Positions 10,401 to 22,260 of a DNA stretch of 64,000 nt are shown here, piece after piece. The stretch covers positions 1 to 64,000 of the forward strand of contig MU129068.1 of NCBI GenBank assembly GCA_014904985.1, given 5' to 3'. The position numbers were made by a program, and so were the translations under genes. The first letter of the stretch is position 1. Each line of letters starts with the position of its first letter. The notes under the pieces are model-generated. The model saw only the letters and a program-made list of their open reading frames with translations, made no database searches and had not been told where the DNA came from. The stretch comes from Hydnum rufescens UP504. Lineage: Eukaryota > Basidiomycota > Agaricomycetes > Cantharellales > Hydnaceae.

Positions 10401-12866
10401 CCCCCTTACCACCTCCAATGTAAGCTTGGCTTCAATTCCACTGAGCAGTGGGTCAATTCTGAACATGCATTCTGTAGATGCCTCCAGCCCTGACTGAACT
10501 GCAACAGGATGCAATGCAATTCATCTCAATGTTTAGAACTGCCATCATGACCAGTGCACCTCACATCTACCTCTCTGGCCTGACATTTGCTCCCACATCA
10601 TCACTCCTATATCAGAGGTGGAGGGGTCAATTTCCAAGAGTTGGAAAACTTGCTGAGGGACAACTTCAGCACTGGCCAAATATGATGATGATCTTAGAAG
10701 GACATCATGCCTCTGTGTGGTCTGTTGCTTTCTCACCCAATGGCAAGCAGATTGCTTCTGGCTCTGATGACCAGACCATCCGACTCTGGAATGTGGAGAC
10801 GGGGGCCAGCATTGGGCAGCCAATGGAGGGTCATGATGATGGCATCTCATGCATTGCTTTCTCCCCAGATGGCAAACAGATTGCTTCTGCCTCCTGGGAC
10901 AAGACCATACAGCTCTGGAGTGTGGAGACAGGTGCAAGCATTGGGCACCCAATGGAGGGGCATGATGGTGCCATCTATTGTATTGCTTTCTCACCTGAGG
11001 GCAAGTACATTGCTTCAGGCTCTGGAGACAGAACCATACAACTCTGGAGTGTGGAAATGGGTGCATGCATTGGCCAGCGAATGAAGGGGCATCATGCTGC
11101 CATCAACTCCATTGCCTTCTCACCTGATGGGAAGCTGATTGCTTCTGGCTCTGAGGACAAGACCATACGACTCTGGAATGTGGATACAGGCACAAGCATT
11201 GGCCAGCCAATGGAGGGGCATCATGATATCATCATGTCCATTGCTTTCTCCCCTGATGGCAAGCACATTGCTTCTGGCTCCTGGGACAAATCCATACAAC
11301 TCTGGAATGTGGAAACAGGTGCAAGCATAAGCCAGCTGATTGCTCAGCATGACATCTTGGCTATTGCTTTCTCACCTGATGGCAAGCACATTGCTTCTGC
11401 TTCCTGGGACACCACCATAGAACTCTGGAATGTGGAGGCAGGTGTCAGGAGTGGTGAGCCAATGAAGGGTCATCATCATGGTGTCTGTTCTATTGCTTTC
11501 TCCCCTGATGGCAAGCAGATTGCTTCTGGGTCTGAGGACAAGACCATACGACTCTGGAATGTGGATACAGGTGCAAGCATTGGCCAGGAAATGAAGGGGC
11601 ATCATGATGCCATCTGCTGCATTGCTTTCTCACCTGATGGCAAGCACATTGCTTCAGGCTCCTTGGACAACTCCATACAATGCTGGAATGTGGAAATGGG
11701 TACAAGGATTGACCAGCCAATGGAGGGGCATCATGATGCTATCCAGTGCATTGCTTTCTCACCCAATGGCAAGCAGATTGCTTCTGGCTCTGTAGACAAG
11801 ACCATACGACTTTGGAATGCAGAGACAGGTGCAGCCATTGGCCAGCCAATGGAAGGGCATCATGATGACATCCGGTCCATTGCTTTCTCCCCTGATGGCA
11901 AGCTGATTGCTTCAGGCTCCATGGACAAGACCATACAACTCTGGAATGTGGAGACAGGTGCAGACATTGGCCAGCCAATGGAGGGGCATCATGATGACAT
12001 CCGGTCCATTGCTTTCTCCCCTGATGGCAAGCTGATTGCTTCAGGCTCCATGGACAAGTCCATACGACTCTGGAATGTGGATACAGGTGCAAGCATTGGG
12101 CAGCCAATGGAGGGGCATCATGGTATCATTCGGTCTGTTGCTTTCTCACCTGATGGCAAACAAATTGCTTCTGGCTCTCAGGACATGACCATACGACTCT
12201 GGAATGTGGAGACAGGTGCAAGCATTGGCCAGCCAATGGAGGGGCATCATGATAGATCCGGTCCATTGCTTCTCACCAATGGCAAGCTGATTGCTTCTGG
12301 CTCTGAGGACAAGACCATACATCTCTGGAATGTGGAAACAGGTGCAAGCATTGGCCAGTCAATGGAGGGACATCATGGTGTCATTACATCCATTGCCTTC
12401 TCACCTGATGGCAAGCAGATTGCTTCTGGCTCCTTGGATGGGTCCATAAGACTCTGGAATGCAGAAATGGGTGTGAATCTTGGCCAGGTGAAGGAAGGAT
12501 ACAATGATGGCATCTCATCTTTCTCATCTCACAGTAAGCACATCACTTCTGGCCCCTGGGATGACACTCAAAATTTTACAATTTCCCACTGCAGCACCCA
12601 AACACACACTTCAATATCCTGCCCATCTATTCCCACCACCCTCACACTCTTTTCACCTGCATGATGGGTGGATTTTGGGACCCAGTGATGGGCTTATTCT
12701 CTGGGTCCCTGCTGCCTATCATCCATCCCTGGAGCACCCTAACCACCACATACTAGGCCATGCCACTCGGATTGATTTTCAGCATCTTAAGTGTGGCAAG
12801 GAGTGGGTAAAGTGTCAAGAACCAGTTGCTGAAGGAGCAGATATTGGTGGTTTCAGGAATTTTTAA
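7446..12866 (+). CDS. NACHT-WD40 (NLR/STAND) protein, gene 1
   Basis: Predicted signal-transducing STAND NTPase; fungal relatives act in nonself recognition and regulated cell death. The model has nine exons: 7,446-7,500, 7,564-7,726, 7,781-8,230, 8,285-8,335, 8,405-8,588, 8,646-8,801, 8,858-10,419, 10,478-12,533 and 12,595-12,866. Domains in order: an N-terminal region possibly of C2 type (VTIDLLERRFGRSG), a helical region (AHPWIKLAWGVV), then NACHT with P-loop CGTAGAGKSS at 9,055-9,084, Walker B IVFIDAFDES and the sensor strand IRVIVTSRYER. Fourteen WD40 repeats follow, then a C-terminal motif HDGWILGP..LILWVP. The start is chosen because it is shared with gene 2. One defect is seen: a net +2 shift near 7,945-7,965 closes the frame with TAG. 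ATG 7,943 would restart in the correct frame and keep everything from the helical region onward. The effector activity of the N-terminus is unknown. Confidence 0.85.
8231..8284 (+). other. Putative GC-AG intron (intron 3 of gene 1)
   Basis: The frame joins GCA GAG to GCT CAC CCT only if these 54 bp are removed. The donor reads GAG|GCACGT. The unit 2 copy (27,947-28,001, 55 bp) has the same donor, a CTAAC branch site and an ACAAACAG acceptor. The inverted pseudogene has GAG|GCATGT. The 1-bp length difference between genes is harmless if the segment is spliced and frame-breaking if it is not. Confidence 0.6.
10691..12533 (+). repeat. 14 tandem WD40 repeats (126-129 bp units), gene 1
   Basis: Each unit encodes about 42 residues of the form I.SIAFSPDGK.IASGS.DKTI.LWN, ending in GQPMEGHH. 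Nucleotide identity between units is very high; units 10 and 11 share an identical run over about 11,870-12,060. Variation clusters at a few codons: before SIAF, after PDGK, after ASGS, and at the R/Q codon before LW. Unit 13 (about 12,250-12,360) has lost its first strand motif through compensating indels. Unit 15 is only a degenerate half. A 14-blade array would fold as two seven-bladed propellers. Confidence 0.9.
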
Positions 12867-13799
12867 TGTGAATAGCATTTCAGTTGACAATTGGAAAAAT
12901 AATCACCAAATACTGTTGTACATCTTATCTGTTTTGGCATTGACATACTCACTACAGTATCCAAAGGCTAGGAAATCCCCTCCCCCCATCCAGTAGGAAG
13001 GATGGTGACTTTTCTTCATTGACTGCACCTGTGACTGATGTTTCAGGATAAGGTCCCATGGCCAGCATGGAAAAATTGTGCACCTGTAGCTACCATGAAA
13101 CCCAAACCCTAAGTAATCAAATGGGATCCCATGAGGCTGGGACCATATTTACATAGCCCCAGGTTGTATTAACAACCCATGGAGAACCAGCTAACCTGCT
13201 GGGGCCCACATAAGGCCCTGAACCAGAAATGGCACACAGTGCCAGGGAAGCCCTGGAATCACTGTCACTGTGGCATTGAGTCACACATAGCAGATATTGC
13301 TTATGCCTAAGAACTAGTTCCTCTTGAACACCCAGTTGTTGTTCCACTGATGTCCTCACCATCTGTTGAGAGGAGACTGTTTACATGTATTTACATCAAG
13401 TAGCCTTCTGCTCTAAGACTCTTTTCAGTCACCACTGTAGCTTGTCTCTCAACACCATCATGCCAGTTTGTAGTAGTAGGGTACATCTTGGCACCCCAGT
13501 TCCAACAAAGTCTAAGCATGGGTGCAACCCTGGCCCTTAGGCTGGCACTGTACATCCTGCTTTCCATTGCCAGACTGTGGGGCCATACTGCAAGGCATAT
13601 AGGCTGTCCCCCATGAATGACTTCAACCACAACTACAGGATGTTGAAGGATATATGAGAATGGCTGCTGGGACTTGTCAACAAGGCAGACTACTCATTGG
13701 ATGGCCACCATAAACTCCTCAATATGTATAATTTCTATGTAACTAAGGGGTGTTGATGAGTCCAGTCAATGAGTTTTTGAAAAGTTTGAACAATTCAAG
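12867..13799. other. Gene 1 3' flank and spacer, no gene seen
   Basis: The stretch 12,867-13,080 is shared with the gene 2 3' flank (32,587-32,625 and 33,255-33,415), for example in ctgtgactgatgtttcagga. That shows the end of the duplicated unit. From 13,080 to 13,799 I see only CpG-poor sequence without conserved frames. Confidence 0.6.
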
Positions 13800-14944
13800 C
13801 TTCTGTGAGTTGAACTAGGGGTCACATGATGCAGCCAGTGCAGGAGCAGCTAGAACCCAAGCAGTGTCCTTTAGGGCCACAAAAGAGTAGAGGTCTCTGA
13901 GTTTGGAGTACTGTTCAATCATTGTAGGATCAAGCCTTCTACATTTCAGATATTTCATTCATGATTACTTGGTGTTGGAATGAGCTTTCCATTTCTTCCA
14001 GACCCAGCCATTGCATACCATGCAAGTTTGAGGCCTGACAAATGCATCTCTGTCTCTGCTGAACTTGTCTGGTGAAACTTCTTGAGCAAGTGCATAGAGT
14101 GCACTATGACTGTCATACAACATACAGGATTGAAGCTGGATAAATTTTCATCACCAAAGGTCATCAAGGGGGTGAAAAGAAAGGATATGCACTCCACATG
14201 TCTTCATGTCCCTTGACATTACCCCCAGCTAGTTCAGCAGGCAGACATAGGTCAAGAGTGTGTAGGCAGCACATCCTATTGGTGAAGAGGTTCCCACAAA
14301 CATTCTGGAAGGAACTACACCCCTGTTCTCATGGCTGGATGGAGCGTGGGTCATGCTCGAAACAAACTCATGTGGGCGGGTCTCCTGGACATTGCCATGG
14401 ATGAGCAACCTCAGCAAGTGACCTCTTTCAAGTTTAGTCTGCCAACATCAGTGGCCTCACTCTGTACATTCTGGCACCCAAATGCAAGTGACATTGTGGG
14501 GGGCCCCCAGAGGGAGAAAAAGAGGAGTATGCAGTGCGAGGTGATCAGCTCTCTCCAATAGGTATTATCCATTGAGGTGCCCATGTGGGGGTCCCTGGAT
14601 ACTCCACCATCCACATTATATCATGATCGGATTGAGTTCCACTTCAATCATCTTTCCCTTGGTCTCTCCATTCAAGCCACTACTGTTCCATACATTCCAT
14701 GGCCCTGACATATATCTGGCTCCTTTCTTATAATGCTCAATTGGACCACTGCCCTATATCTTGTCAAGGTGGTGACATTGTGTGGAACAGCCCCGACTCT
14801 AGGATATCCTATGCATCACCCTTCTACAATTGACTTGTGTTGATTGCATTGAGGCTAACTGGAATCTTTGTGGTTTGTATACAAGTGGAAGTATACAAGT
14901 GGAAGTATACAAGTGGAAGTATACAATGCATTGCATGTCTCATG
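13800..14944. repeat. Unit 2 copy of the unassigned duplicated block
   Basis: Counterpart of 2,430-3,460, with most CpGs changed to TpG or CpA. It runs directly into the TA insertion site of the DDE_3 transposon at 14,945. The homology resumes at 19,721, on the far side of the transposon. Confidence 0.7.
14877..14926 (+). repeat. 14-bp tandem repeat, about 3.5 copies
   Basis: The unit GTATACAAGTGGAA is present three times plus a partial fourth. The paralogous stretch near 3,390-3,450 lacks this array, so it expanded after the unit duplicated. No function is evident. Confidence 0.9.
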
Positions 14945-17275
14945 TACAGTCGTGGACAGGCAAAGTCATCCAATTTATTTTGCCTCTGAAAGACTCCACA
15001 AAATCATCTGGAAATTATTTCTATGTCTTTGCAGATGCTCTATGAAGCTTAATACATGCTCAGCTGGTCCTAATTCTGTTTTTTTTTTTGACAATTACAC
15101 AAAAAATTTGGCCAGACCCTTAAAATTAAGTGCCCAGGCTCAGGGTTGTGCCTGAATGTGGCTATTAACCAGGAGAGAGTGATTCCGTAGATATTATGTC
15201 CCCAGCTGCGCCCAGGAAGACAGAAATGTACAATTAGTTGGAGTGCACTGAGCAGACTCAAATTCAGAAACACCTGCTTGACCTCCCGAATTGACTTAAT
15301 GGGTGATGCCTGAATAACTTCTTATTTTTGGCGAATAAATGACCTGAATGACTCTGATGATGAAGACTCCACCTGGGATCCATACAGTCACTGTGAAAAT
15401 GCTGCATCCTGTTACATTGCCAGTGAAGATGCTGATCTTGATGATCCTGATGATAATGATCTTGAGCAGGAGGATATTCACATAAATAAGCAACTTGAGT
15501 CTCTTTCAGCAAGTCTTGATGCTGATGAGTGGCTGCCAAGTGGAAAGAAAAGGAGGACTGAATCTCAAGGTGTGCAATGTCCAAAATTCTATGGAAATCT
15601 TGATTTAGTTGGCCTTAGGTCATCCAAAAACTTATGCCAAAGGCCCAGATGTTGTGAGCAAGTCGGGGCGGACACAGCGCAGGTACAAGAAACAGATTGC
15701 CACTCAAGGGATGCTGGATTTTTTCCCTGCCTGTCGATCTCATCCTGTTTCATCTCCCGTCTATGTCTCCTCACGGTCCCCCTCCCCTCCTCAATTTAAT
15801 GTTGATACAATGAATGAATCTCAATTTCCACTCAGTCCCAACCAACCTGAGTCCCCCCTGCCACTTGTCCCTATTGTACCCATTCCCAATTCCATGGGGG
15901 ACATCCACCCGAAGCGAGCTTGTGTAATGAAGCCTATCACTGAAGATACTGGAGATTCGGATGATGATGAGGATGAGGAAATAGACGAGTTAATGCAGGG
16001 GCTTTCATCACAGCCCCCATCATTGGTGTTGCCGGGTTGGCCATACCTCCACAATGAAATCAACAAGGTCCTGGAAAAGGAGAAGAAAGCATGCTGCCTT
16101 CCTTACAGCCAGGTGAGTGAAATCTCCTCATATCTCAGAATATCACTGACAGGCTTTTTCAGCTCAATCAATACCAGCTATTGCGCAGTTTTGCCATTCT
16201 TCGCATTAAAGGACTTGGAAGGATTGCTGCCAGTATTCATATTGCCCAATCCGAACATACAGGGGATGGTGTTTGGTTTGCTTGGTGCATCCGCATGCTT
16301 TCACAACACTTTCAAAAGTACGATGTGGAAGATAAAAACATCCAGTATCAGAAAATGCGAAATTACACAACTTCCAGCCATTGGACGATCACATGACCGA
16401 TTATGAGATTAATTACGGCTACGCGCAGAAACAAAATTCATTTTATAACTCCGTCAGTTTTGATCGGAGAGGTATGCCCATATAACGCTTAGAAAGCTAC
16501 GATTCACACCTTTCGAACGGTACCAAACACAAGTTGAACGGACCAAAACTGCACTCTCCAGGCCAATTTTATTATTAAAATCCAGGATTTCCAGTAAAAA
16601 ACGAATACCTCCGTCAGTTCGCATTAAATCCTCTCAGAACAACCGCGCCTAGAAAGATATAAAAAATCCGCATCCAACGGTACTGAGCACGTGAAGAACA
16701 GATCAAAATTGAACTCTACAGAACGATATTACTATCAGAATCAACACCCATCAGTAAAAAACGAATTTCTCTGTCAGTTTACACCGGATCTGCTCGGAAC
16801 CACCGCGCCCAGAAAGCTGTTAAAAATCCGCATCGAATGATACCAAGCACGCCTATTACGGATACAAACTGCTGTCTCTGCATCGAATCCCACACCATGC
16901 ACTTGTTCCTTTTATTAACCAGTAACAAAAACACCTTAACCACTGGACTATGCTCAGATTAATCTCCAGAACCCAGAGATGTCCTTTAATTTCGCTTCCC
17001 ATGAGCCCCAAAACACATCACAAGATCAGTGACATCATGCTCCAACCACTCCACAAGCTCAGCAAATTAGTGACATCATTCCCTTTATGAATCCTTTTGT
17101 TCTCTTTATGAATGACATCACTATGACTTCACTATGACATCACACTCTATGGATGACTCAGCTATGACTGCATTATGACATCATTTCTTTATTACTCTTT
17201 TGTTCTACTCCACTATGATCTCATAGCTTTATTACTCTTTTGTTCTTGCTCCATGCACAGCCACCTTCAGATAGG

Positions 17276-17283
17276 TATATAAG
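17276..17283 (+). promoter_or_regulatory. TATA box of LTR3 copy A
   Basis: TATATAAG lies between the TGACATCA/TGACTCA-rich upstream half of the LTR and a conserved stretch (ctctggaaatcaaccactgtc) that begins about 50 bp downstream. Copy D has ATATAAAAG at the matching position (about 53,806). This is a reasonable retrotransposon core promoter; start-site evidence is lacking. Confidence 0.5.
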
Positions 17284-17675
17284 CTAGCAGATTTTCTTGT
17301 TCCCCCCCATCTCCTCACTCTGGAAATCAACCACTGTCAACTACTGTCTACCATTCTGCTTAATATCTAAAGAACTGTCTATCTAAAGCCATCTGGAGCT
17401 AAGTCATCTTCAAGGTTGTTGAGACCAAGCTACTGGAAGCCATCTACGCGAAATACTGAAGCCAAGGATAGTTGCAGAACCTAAGGTTAGAGTTGCTGGA
17501 CATCCAAGGAAAAGGTAAGCATAATGAAATACGAGTCAGGAAAGAAGATTGAAGCATACTAACCAAACTAACCAAGCGCTGACCATTCTATAGCCCACAG
17601 ATATCCGCATTTTGACTAGGAGGACGTAAACAAGGACACACAAATATCAGTAAATGAACAAACACAACATGAACA

Positions 17676-17790
17676 CGTATAAGCCTTTCCACAAGCATCC
17701 CAGACATATAAGCCTTCCTATAAGCATCCTCCACATATAAGCCTTTCTATAAGCATTCCATACAACGTATAAGCCTTCTTATAAGCATCT
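17676..17790 (+). repeat. Minisatellite inside LTR3 (4 units)
   Basis: Units of about 26 bp read TATAAGCCTTTCYAYAAGCAT plus a short variable spacer. Copy D (about 54,224-54,345) also has four; copies B and E have one. This explains most of the roughly 65-bp length difference between LTR3 copies. Confidence 0.85.
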
Positions 17791-20700
17791 ACGATATATC
17801 ATTGACTATTGCTAGTCCATATCACATTCCATTCTCCAATAAACACATACATATCTTGCAGAGAGTGATCAACCATTGAAGCGAACCAACCCATTTGAAT
17901 AAACAGAAACACAGTCTCCTATCTACACACTGGCTGAACCAGATTTTGATTTGACAGTCATCGGAGCTCCTAACCCTTCTTCTATAACGAACACCTTCCA
18001 ATTGAGTCCCGAGGTGGAAGGCGCAAGGGCTCATGTCAACTGGAGGATGAAGATGTTGAAAGAGCTGCCCAGGGCTGGTTACAAATACAAAAGACTGGTT
18101 CTGTCACTTCATCTCGATTTTGTTGTGCCCTCAATGCCACCATCCTCCCTGATCTCAGTATTGCTCTCAAGAATCCACTATCAAACCGTATGGCCCATCG
18201 GTGGATGTTCAAACTGGGTTTTTGCCAGACAACTCTGTGAAAAGGGGTATATATGGATGGTCACAAATGCGAAGATGTTGTTCATTATCAGAACGAAATC
18301 TTCCTTCCTGCAATAGCGAAATTTGAGTCTTGTATGACTTGGTATGAAGGAGAAGACCTGAAGAAACACAAGCCAAGTCTTCAACCTGGAGAAAAGCGCA
18401 TTATCACACAGTTTCATGATGAAGGCTGTTTCCATGTGAATGAATTTAAATTGTCAGCATGGTGTGTCCTCTGTCAAGGGCCTTGTCCTATTCTGTTTAT
18501 TTACTGTTTGTTAGGCTAAAGCATGGCCAGTCGGTTCTCCAAAAGAAGAGCCGAGGTCGTCTAATTTACATGTCCGATTTTATCAATGAGGAAGATGGGC
18601 ACTTGGTTCAGCATAATGAGCATGGAAAAATTATTTGGGATGCACAAAAGGTCATCTACCCAGGTGCCTCTGGTGATTCCTGGTGGGACACAGAACAGCT
18701 TCTTACACAGGTGGATATCTCAATGGATATCTTTAACTCAACACACCCAGATTGCCAGGCATTATTCATTTTCGACCAATCCTCCACCCATGCCTCTCTT
18801 GGACTGGATGCCCTTCGAGCCTTTGACATGAATAAGGGAAATGGTGGGAAACAATGAAAACAGAAGGACACAGTCATCCCTGACACCAACCCTATGGCCT
18901 CAATGTGTGGGAAGCCACAGAAGTTGACAACCGAAAGGGGTGATGCAAAGGGACTCCAAGACACACTTGAAGAGCGTGGCTTTGACACACAGGGCATGCA
19001 TGCCAAATGTGCTCCCATATGTCCCTTCGAGAATGATAGGTGCTGTATGGCACATCTCCTGAGCAAGCAAGATGATTTTGTCAACCAAATATCAATGCTC
19101 GAGGCCGCCATTACTGCCAGGGGCCATTTGTGTTTATTTTTGCCCAAATTTCACTATGAGTTGAATCCTATTGAAATGGTAAGTGAAATATGAGTCTCTC
19201 AGGGGGTTTGTTGATAAATTCCTTATTATACAGTACTGGGGTTATGCAAAGTATTGTTACTGGGAGGTTTTTAAGACATCATTTGCTGAGGCAAAGGAAA
19301 TTGCCATCCAAAGTTTAGATGCTTGTCCCATTGAGACCATCCAGCACTTTATCAACCGGTCATGGTGCTTTATGTCTGCATACTGCCTTGGACTTACAGG
19401 AAAGGCAGCAGAATGGGCAGTGAGGAAGCAAAAGTCCCACCACAGTGTTGCGCAGCATGCTATGCTTGCAATTGACTCCATTCTCAATTAATTGTATAAT
19501 ACTTTCTCACTTTCTCAGCCATTCTGGCCACCCTGGGAGTGATGAAAATTTTGGAAAATCAGCCCAAAAATTTGGCCAACCCAAAAAAGCCCCTGGAAAA
19601 ATTTTGAAGGTGTTTTTGGGCTTCCTGAGGCTCAAGGAGTCCAAATATGGCAGTACCTAAGACATAGAGCCATGGAATCAAACTTCAGATACAGTGGATG
19701 ACTTTGCCTGTCCACAACTGTATGTATATAGCAATAGCCTGTGTCGAATTTGATTCAGCCTCTTGTAGTAGACACTTATTTGGGACTCGACCCCAACACC
19801 AAGCACAAACACATGCCAACTGCACTCTTTCTCACTCTTTGAATACCAATGTGTTCCACTGCTTTCCTCCTCCCTCCCATGCCCAACCTTTACAAATGAG
19901 CCTCCCATTCTTTTTTATGAGCCAGTGCTGAAGAATGCCAGTGGCTGTTGGTCCTTCGCCCACCCCAATGGCTTTTACCTGCTGTACAATGAAACCCACT
20001 ATTCCTTCCACAGCAGCCCAATACCTCTGCGACAAAGCAATGGAGCAAACTCGAGGCACTGGTGCTGCAATCAATCCGTAATTCACCACAATGGGAATTA
20101 TACCAACGCTGTGGATATTGTGGATGCTCAGAATGGGCTGTTGAATCACTTCAGTCAGGGGTACACGCCCTTCAGAGGAAACATTGTTTACAAAATGAAC
20201 AATGTATACAGTATATTACAAATCCTTGAAACATGACTCATGGGTATCAAAATACAGCTACTCCATTCCTTCTATAGCCTCTCAAATTTATGGAAGTTGT
20301 GGAGAAGTAGCTCAACAATATGTCTACAGACTTTGAAAGCTATTGGATAAGAATTGAGAAACTTTTTTCTGTGCACACCTGAGGGGTATCGAAACGATGC
20401 CGGTTATTTCCATGAAACACATGACTCTGAATGAATTGCTCAAATGCTTCTCCTTGGACTCTCGAAATCACTGTCAATATCCATCTCCATCATCCTCAGA
20501 TTCACCTCCCTCTTCTTCTTCACCTTCTGCCCCATCAAGGTCCACAATTTCCTCAAGACCATCAGTAATAGCTGCTGTTGTTTTTGTGACCCACATTGGA
20601 GGTTTAGCCGGATGCTTGGGCTTCCACTTACCCTTTGGCCAGTCTTTAACCTTCAACTCCCACTCCGCAACCTCTCCATTCCATTTTGCTAACTGCTCCT

Positions 20701-22260
20701 TCCTCATTTGCTTCCTTTCAGTAACTGCTGCCTTTTGTGCTGCAGCAGCCACCCTTGAGGCAAGAGCCTTCTCCTTTCGAGCCTGCTTCTCTTCTGCAAG
20801 CTTCTGATGATTTTCATGGGTGTGTGCGAGAAGATCCTCGGTTTGTTGGCATGATACAAGGAGACCTCCAATGTGAGTTTCATCGATATGTTGTCTTTTG
20901 GTTTTGCTTTCTCCTCTTTGTGCTGAAGCTGGCACAAGATCTTCTTACAGTATAGGTTCTGGAGGATGAGCTGAGTTTCATAGGATTCCTGTGTGGCTTG
21001 GCATTGTGTGAGGTGGATTTTGGAGAGATCTAGCTTGGTGCATAGCATTGTCACAAGATGATGAAGCTTGCTTTTTGTATATTGGTCTTCACCCTCCTGA
21101 GAGACCAGGAGGTTCCAGTCAGGGTCTCGGAGGGAGGTGGGAGGTTTTATGGCAATGGTGGGTATTCCAGCCATTTTGGACTGAGCAGGGGATGCTGATA
21201 TGAGATGAGCACTTGACGAAGATTCTGCCAGTGTATCGTGCATGATTGAGGCCCAAAGCTTCAGCCTCTCTGAAGTATGGACATGAGGGGCATCCTCACA
21301 AGGCAGTGATGGAGGATATTCGGTAGGTGAACAGTCACTCTCTTGAGTGCTGGCAGGTGCGTTAAATGCCAATAATGCTGGCTGTTCATCCTGTCATGTA
21401 TGAATGATATCTTGATCCACTGTAAGGGGGTTATGCAGTTTGATTGGTGATAAGGTAGCCCATGTGGACATAATCGCACAAACTGGACTTGGTTGTGTGA
21501 AAGGAAGCTCGCCTGCAAGAGAGGTTGTTGCAGATGGGGCCAATGCTGATTCCATGATGACACTTGGATTGAATGGGACGACACCTGTCTTCCGGAATGC
21601 TGAAAGAATTGTGGACTTGGTAAATGCATGCTGGTATGCTCTCCCAAAGATTAACAAGAATGAATCTTTATTGACAATGCCCCCAGTCTCTTTCTCCCAC
21701 CTGCAACACTCCTCTGTCCAGAATGTTTTCAGCACTCCGAAGACTGCAACATCGAGGCCTTGAAAAACATGGGTAGCATGCGGTGGGTAGCACAGTGTGA
21801 CAATATTGTGAGCATGCGAATATTTGATGAAGTCAAGGGTGAGGTGCGATGCAGGCCCATCAACAAGGAGAAGCTGTGGGTGTCCATTTGCTTTTTTGTT
21901 TGTTTGTTTGTCAAAATCCTCAAGCCAGGCAAGTCCCAAATCCCCATCCATCCATCCTTTCTCTGACATAGTGATGCTTGACTCTGATTAGGATCCAATC
22001 GTTAAAATAAAACAAACATAACATACTTTGCCCCTGTTATATTGTGATTAGGATCAGATGAATTCCATCGTGTCTGAAGTAGAGCCCCTTTGAATATGAC
22101 TGTTGGTGTGAGGTGTGTGCCATCTGCCATGATAGTGCACATTATGGTGATTGTTTCACGATTCCCAGTCACAATATCGTACTGGTTCTTCTGGCCAGTG
22201 CACCCAATAACACAAACAGATGTCCCAATGATGGAATAAAGCCAGTTTCATCAAACCCGC

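Larger units (their letters stand above)
16324..17986 (+). mobile_element. Solo LTR, family LTR3 (copy A)
   Basis: A 1,663-bp insertion with ends TGTGGAAGAT and CTTCTTCTATA, flanked by the 4-bp duplication ACGA (16,320-16,323 and 17,987-17,990). It interrupts the transposase reading frame precisely. It carries a TATATAAG box at 17,276, a downstream GTAAG splice-donor-like site, and four copies of a 26-bp unit (about 17,676-17,790). The same family occurs at 22,261, 35,371 plus 53,408, and 62,245. No internal retrotransposon region is present. Copy A keeps many CpGs and is the least decayed. Confidence 0.85.
15330..19491 (+). pseudogene. DDE_3-type transposase (IS630/Tc1/mariner superfamily)
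   Basis: The N-terminus is acidic (about 15,342-15,560), followed by an SGRTQRRYKKQ segment, then LGRIAASIHIAQSEHTGDGV upstream of the inserted LTR. If the LTR is left out, the frame continues across the insertion site. The catalytic core follows: first D in TQFHDEGCF (about 18,410), second D in ALFIFDQSSTHASL (about 18,770), and E in FHYELNPIEM (about 19,165). An intron with GTAAGT donor then leads to YWGYAKYCYWE and a C-terminal helical tail ending at 19,491. A second intron interrupts the region at 18,460-18,510. A TGA near 18,855 lies where a CGA is plausible. The start codon is uncertain. The family is widespread in agaricomycete genomes. The copy is inactive because of the LTR and the stop. 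Confidence 0.8.
14947..19720 (+). mobile_element. Tc1/mariner-like (DDE_3) DNA transposon
   Basis: Terminal inverted repeats of about 26 bp start CAGTYGTGGACAGGCAAAGT and differ by one base. They are flanked by TA at 14,945-14,946 and 19,721-19,722. The paralogous empty site in unit 1 reads cccatgtatctatatagg near 3,450-3,465, which confirms the boundaries. The element carries one broken transposase gene and has itself been invaded by a solo LTR at 16,324-17,986; without it the length is about 3.1 kb. Confidence 0.88.

Noticed and set aside
10545..12107. Long antisense open frames across the WD40 arrays (also 30,315-31,871)
   Set aside because: They mirror the 126-bp repeat of the sense coding sequence and contain repetitive translations; they are shadows of the WD40 frame.
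10691..12533. Regularly spaced repeats resembling a CRISPR or satellite array
   Set aside because: The period is 126-129 bp, a whole number of codons, and every unit encodes a WD40 blade.
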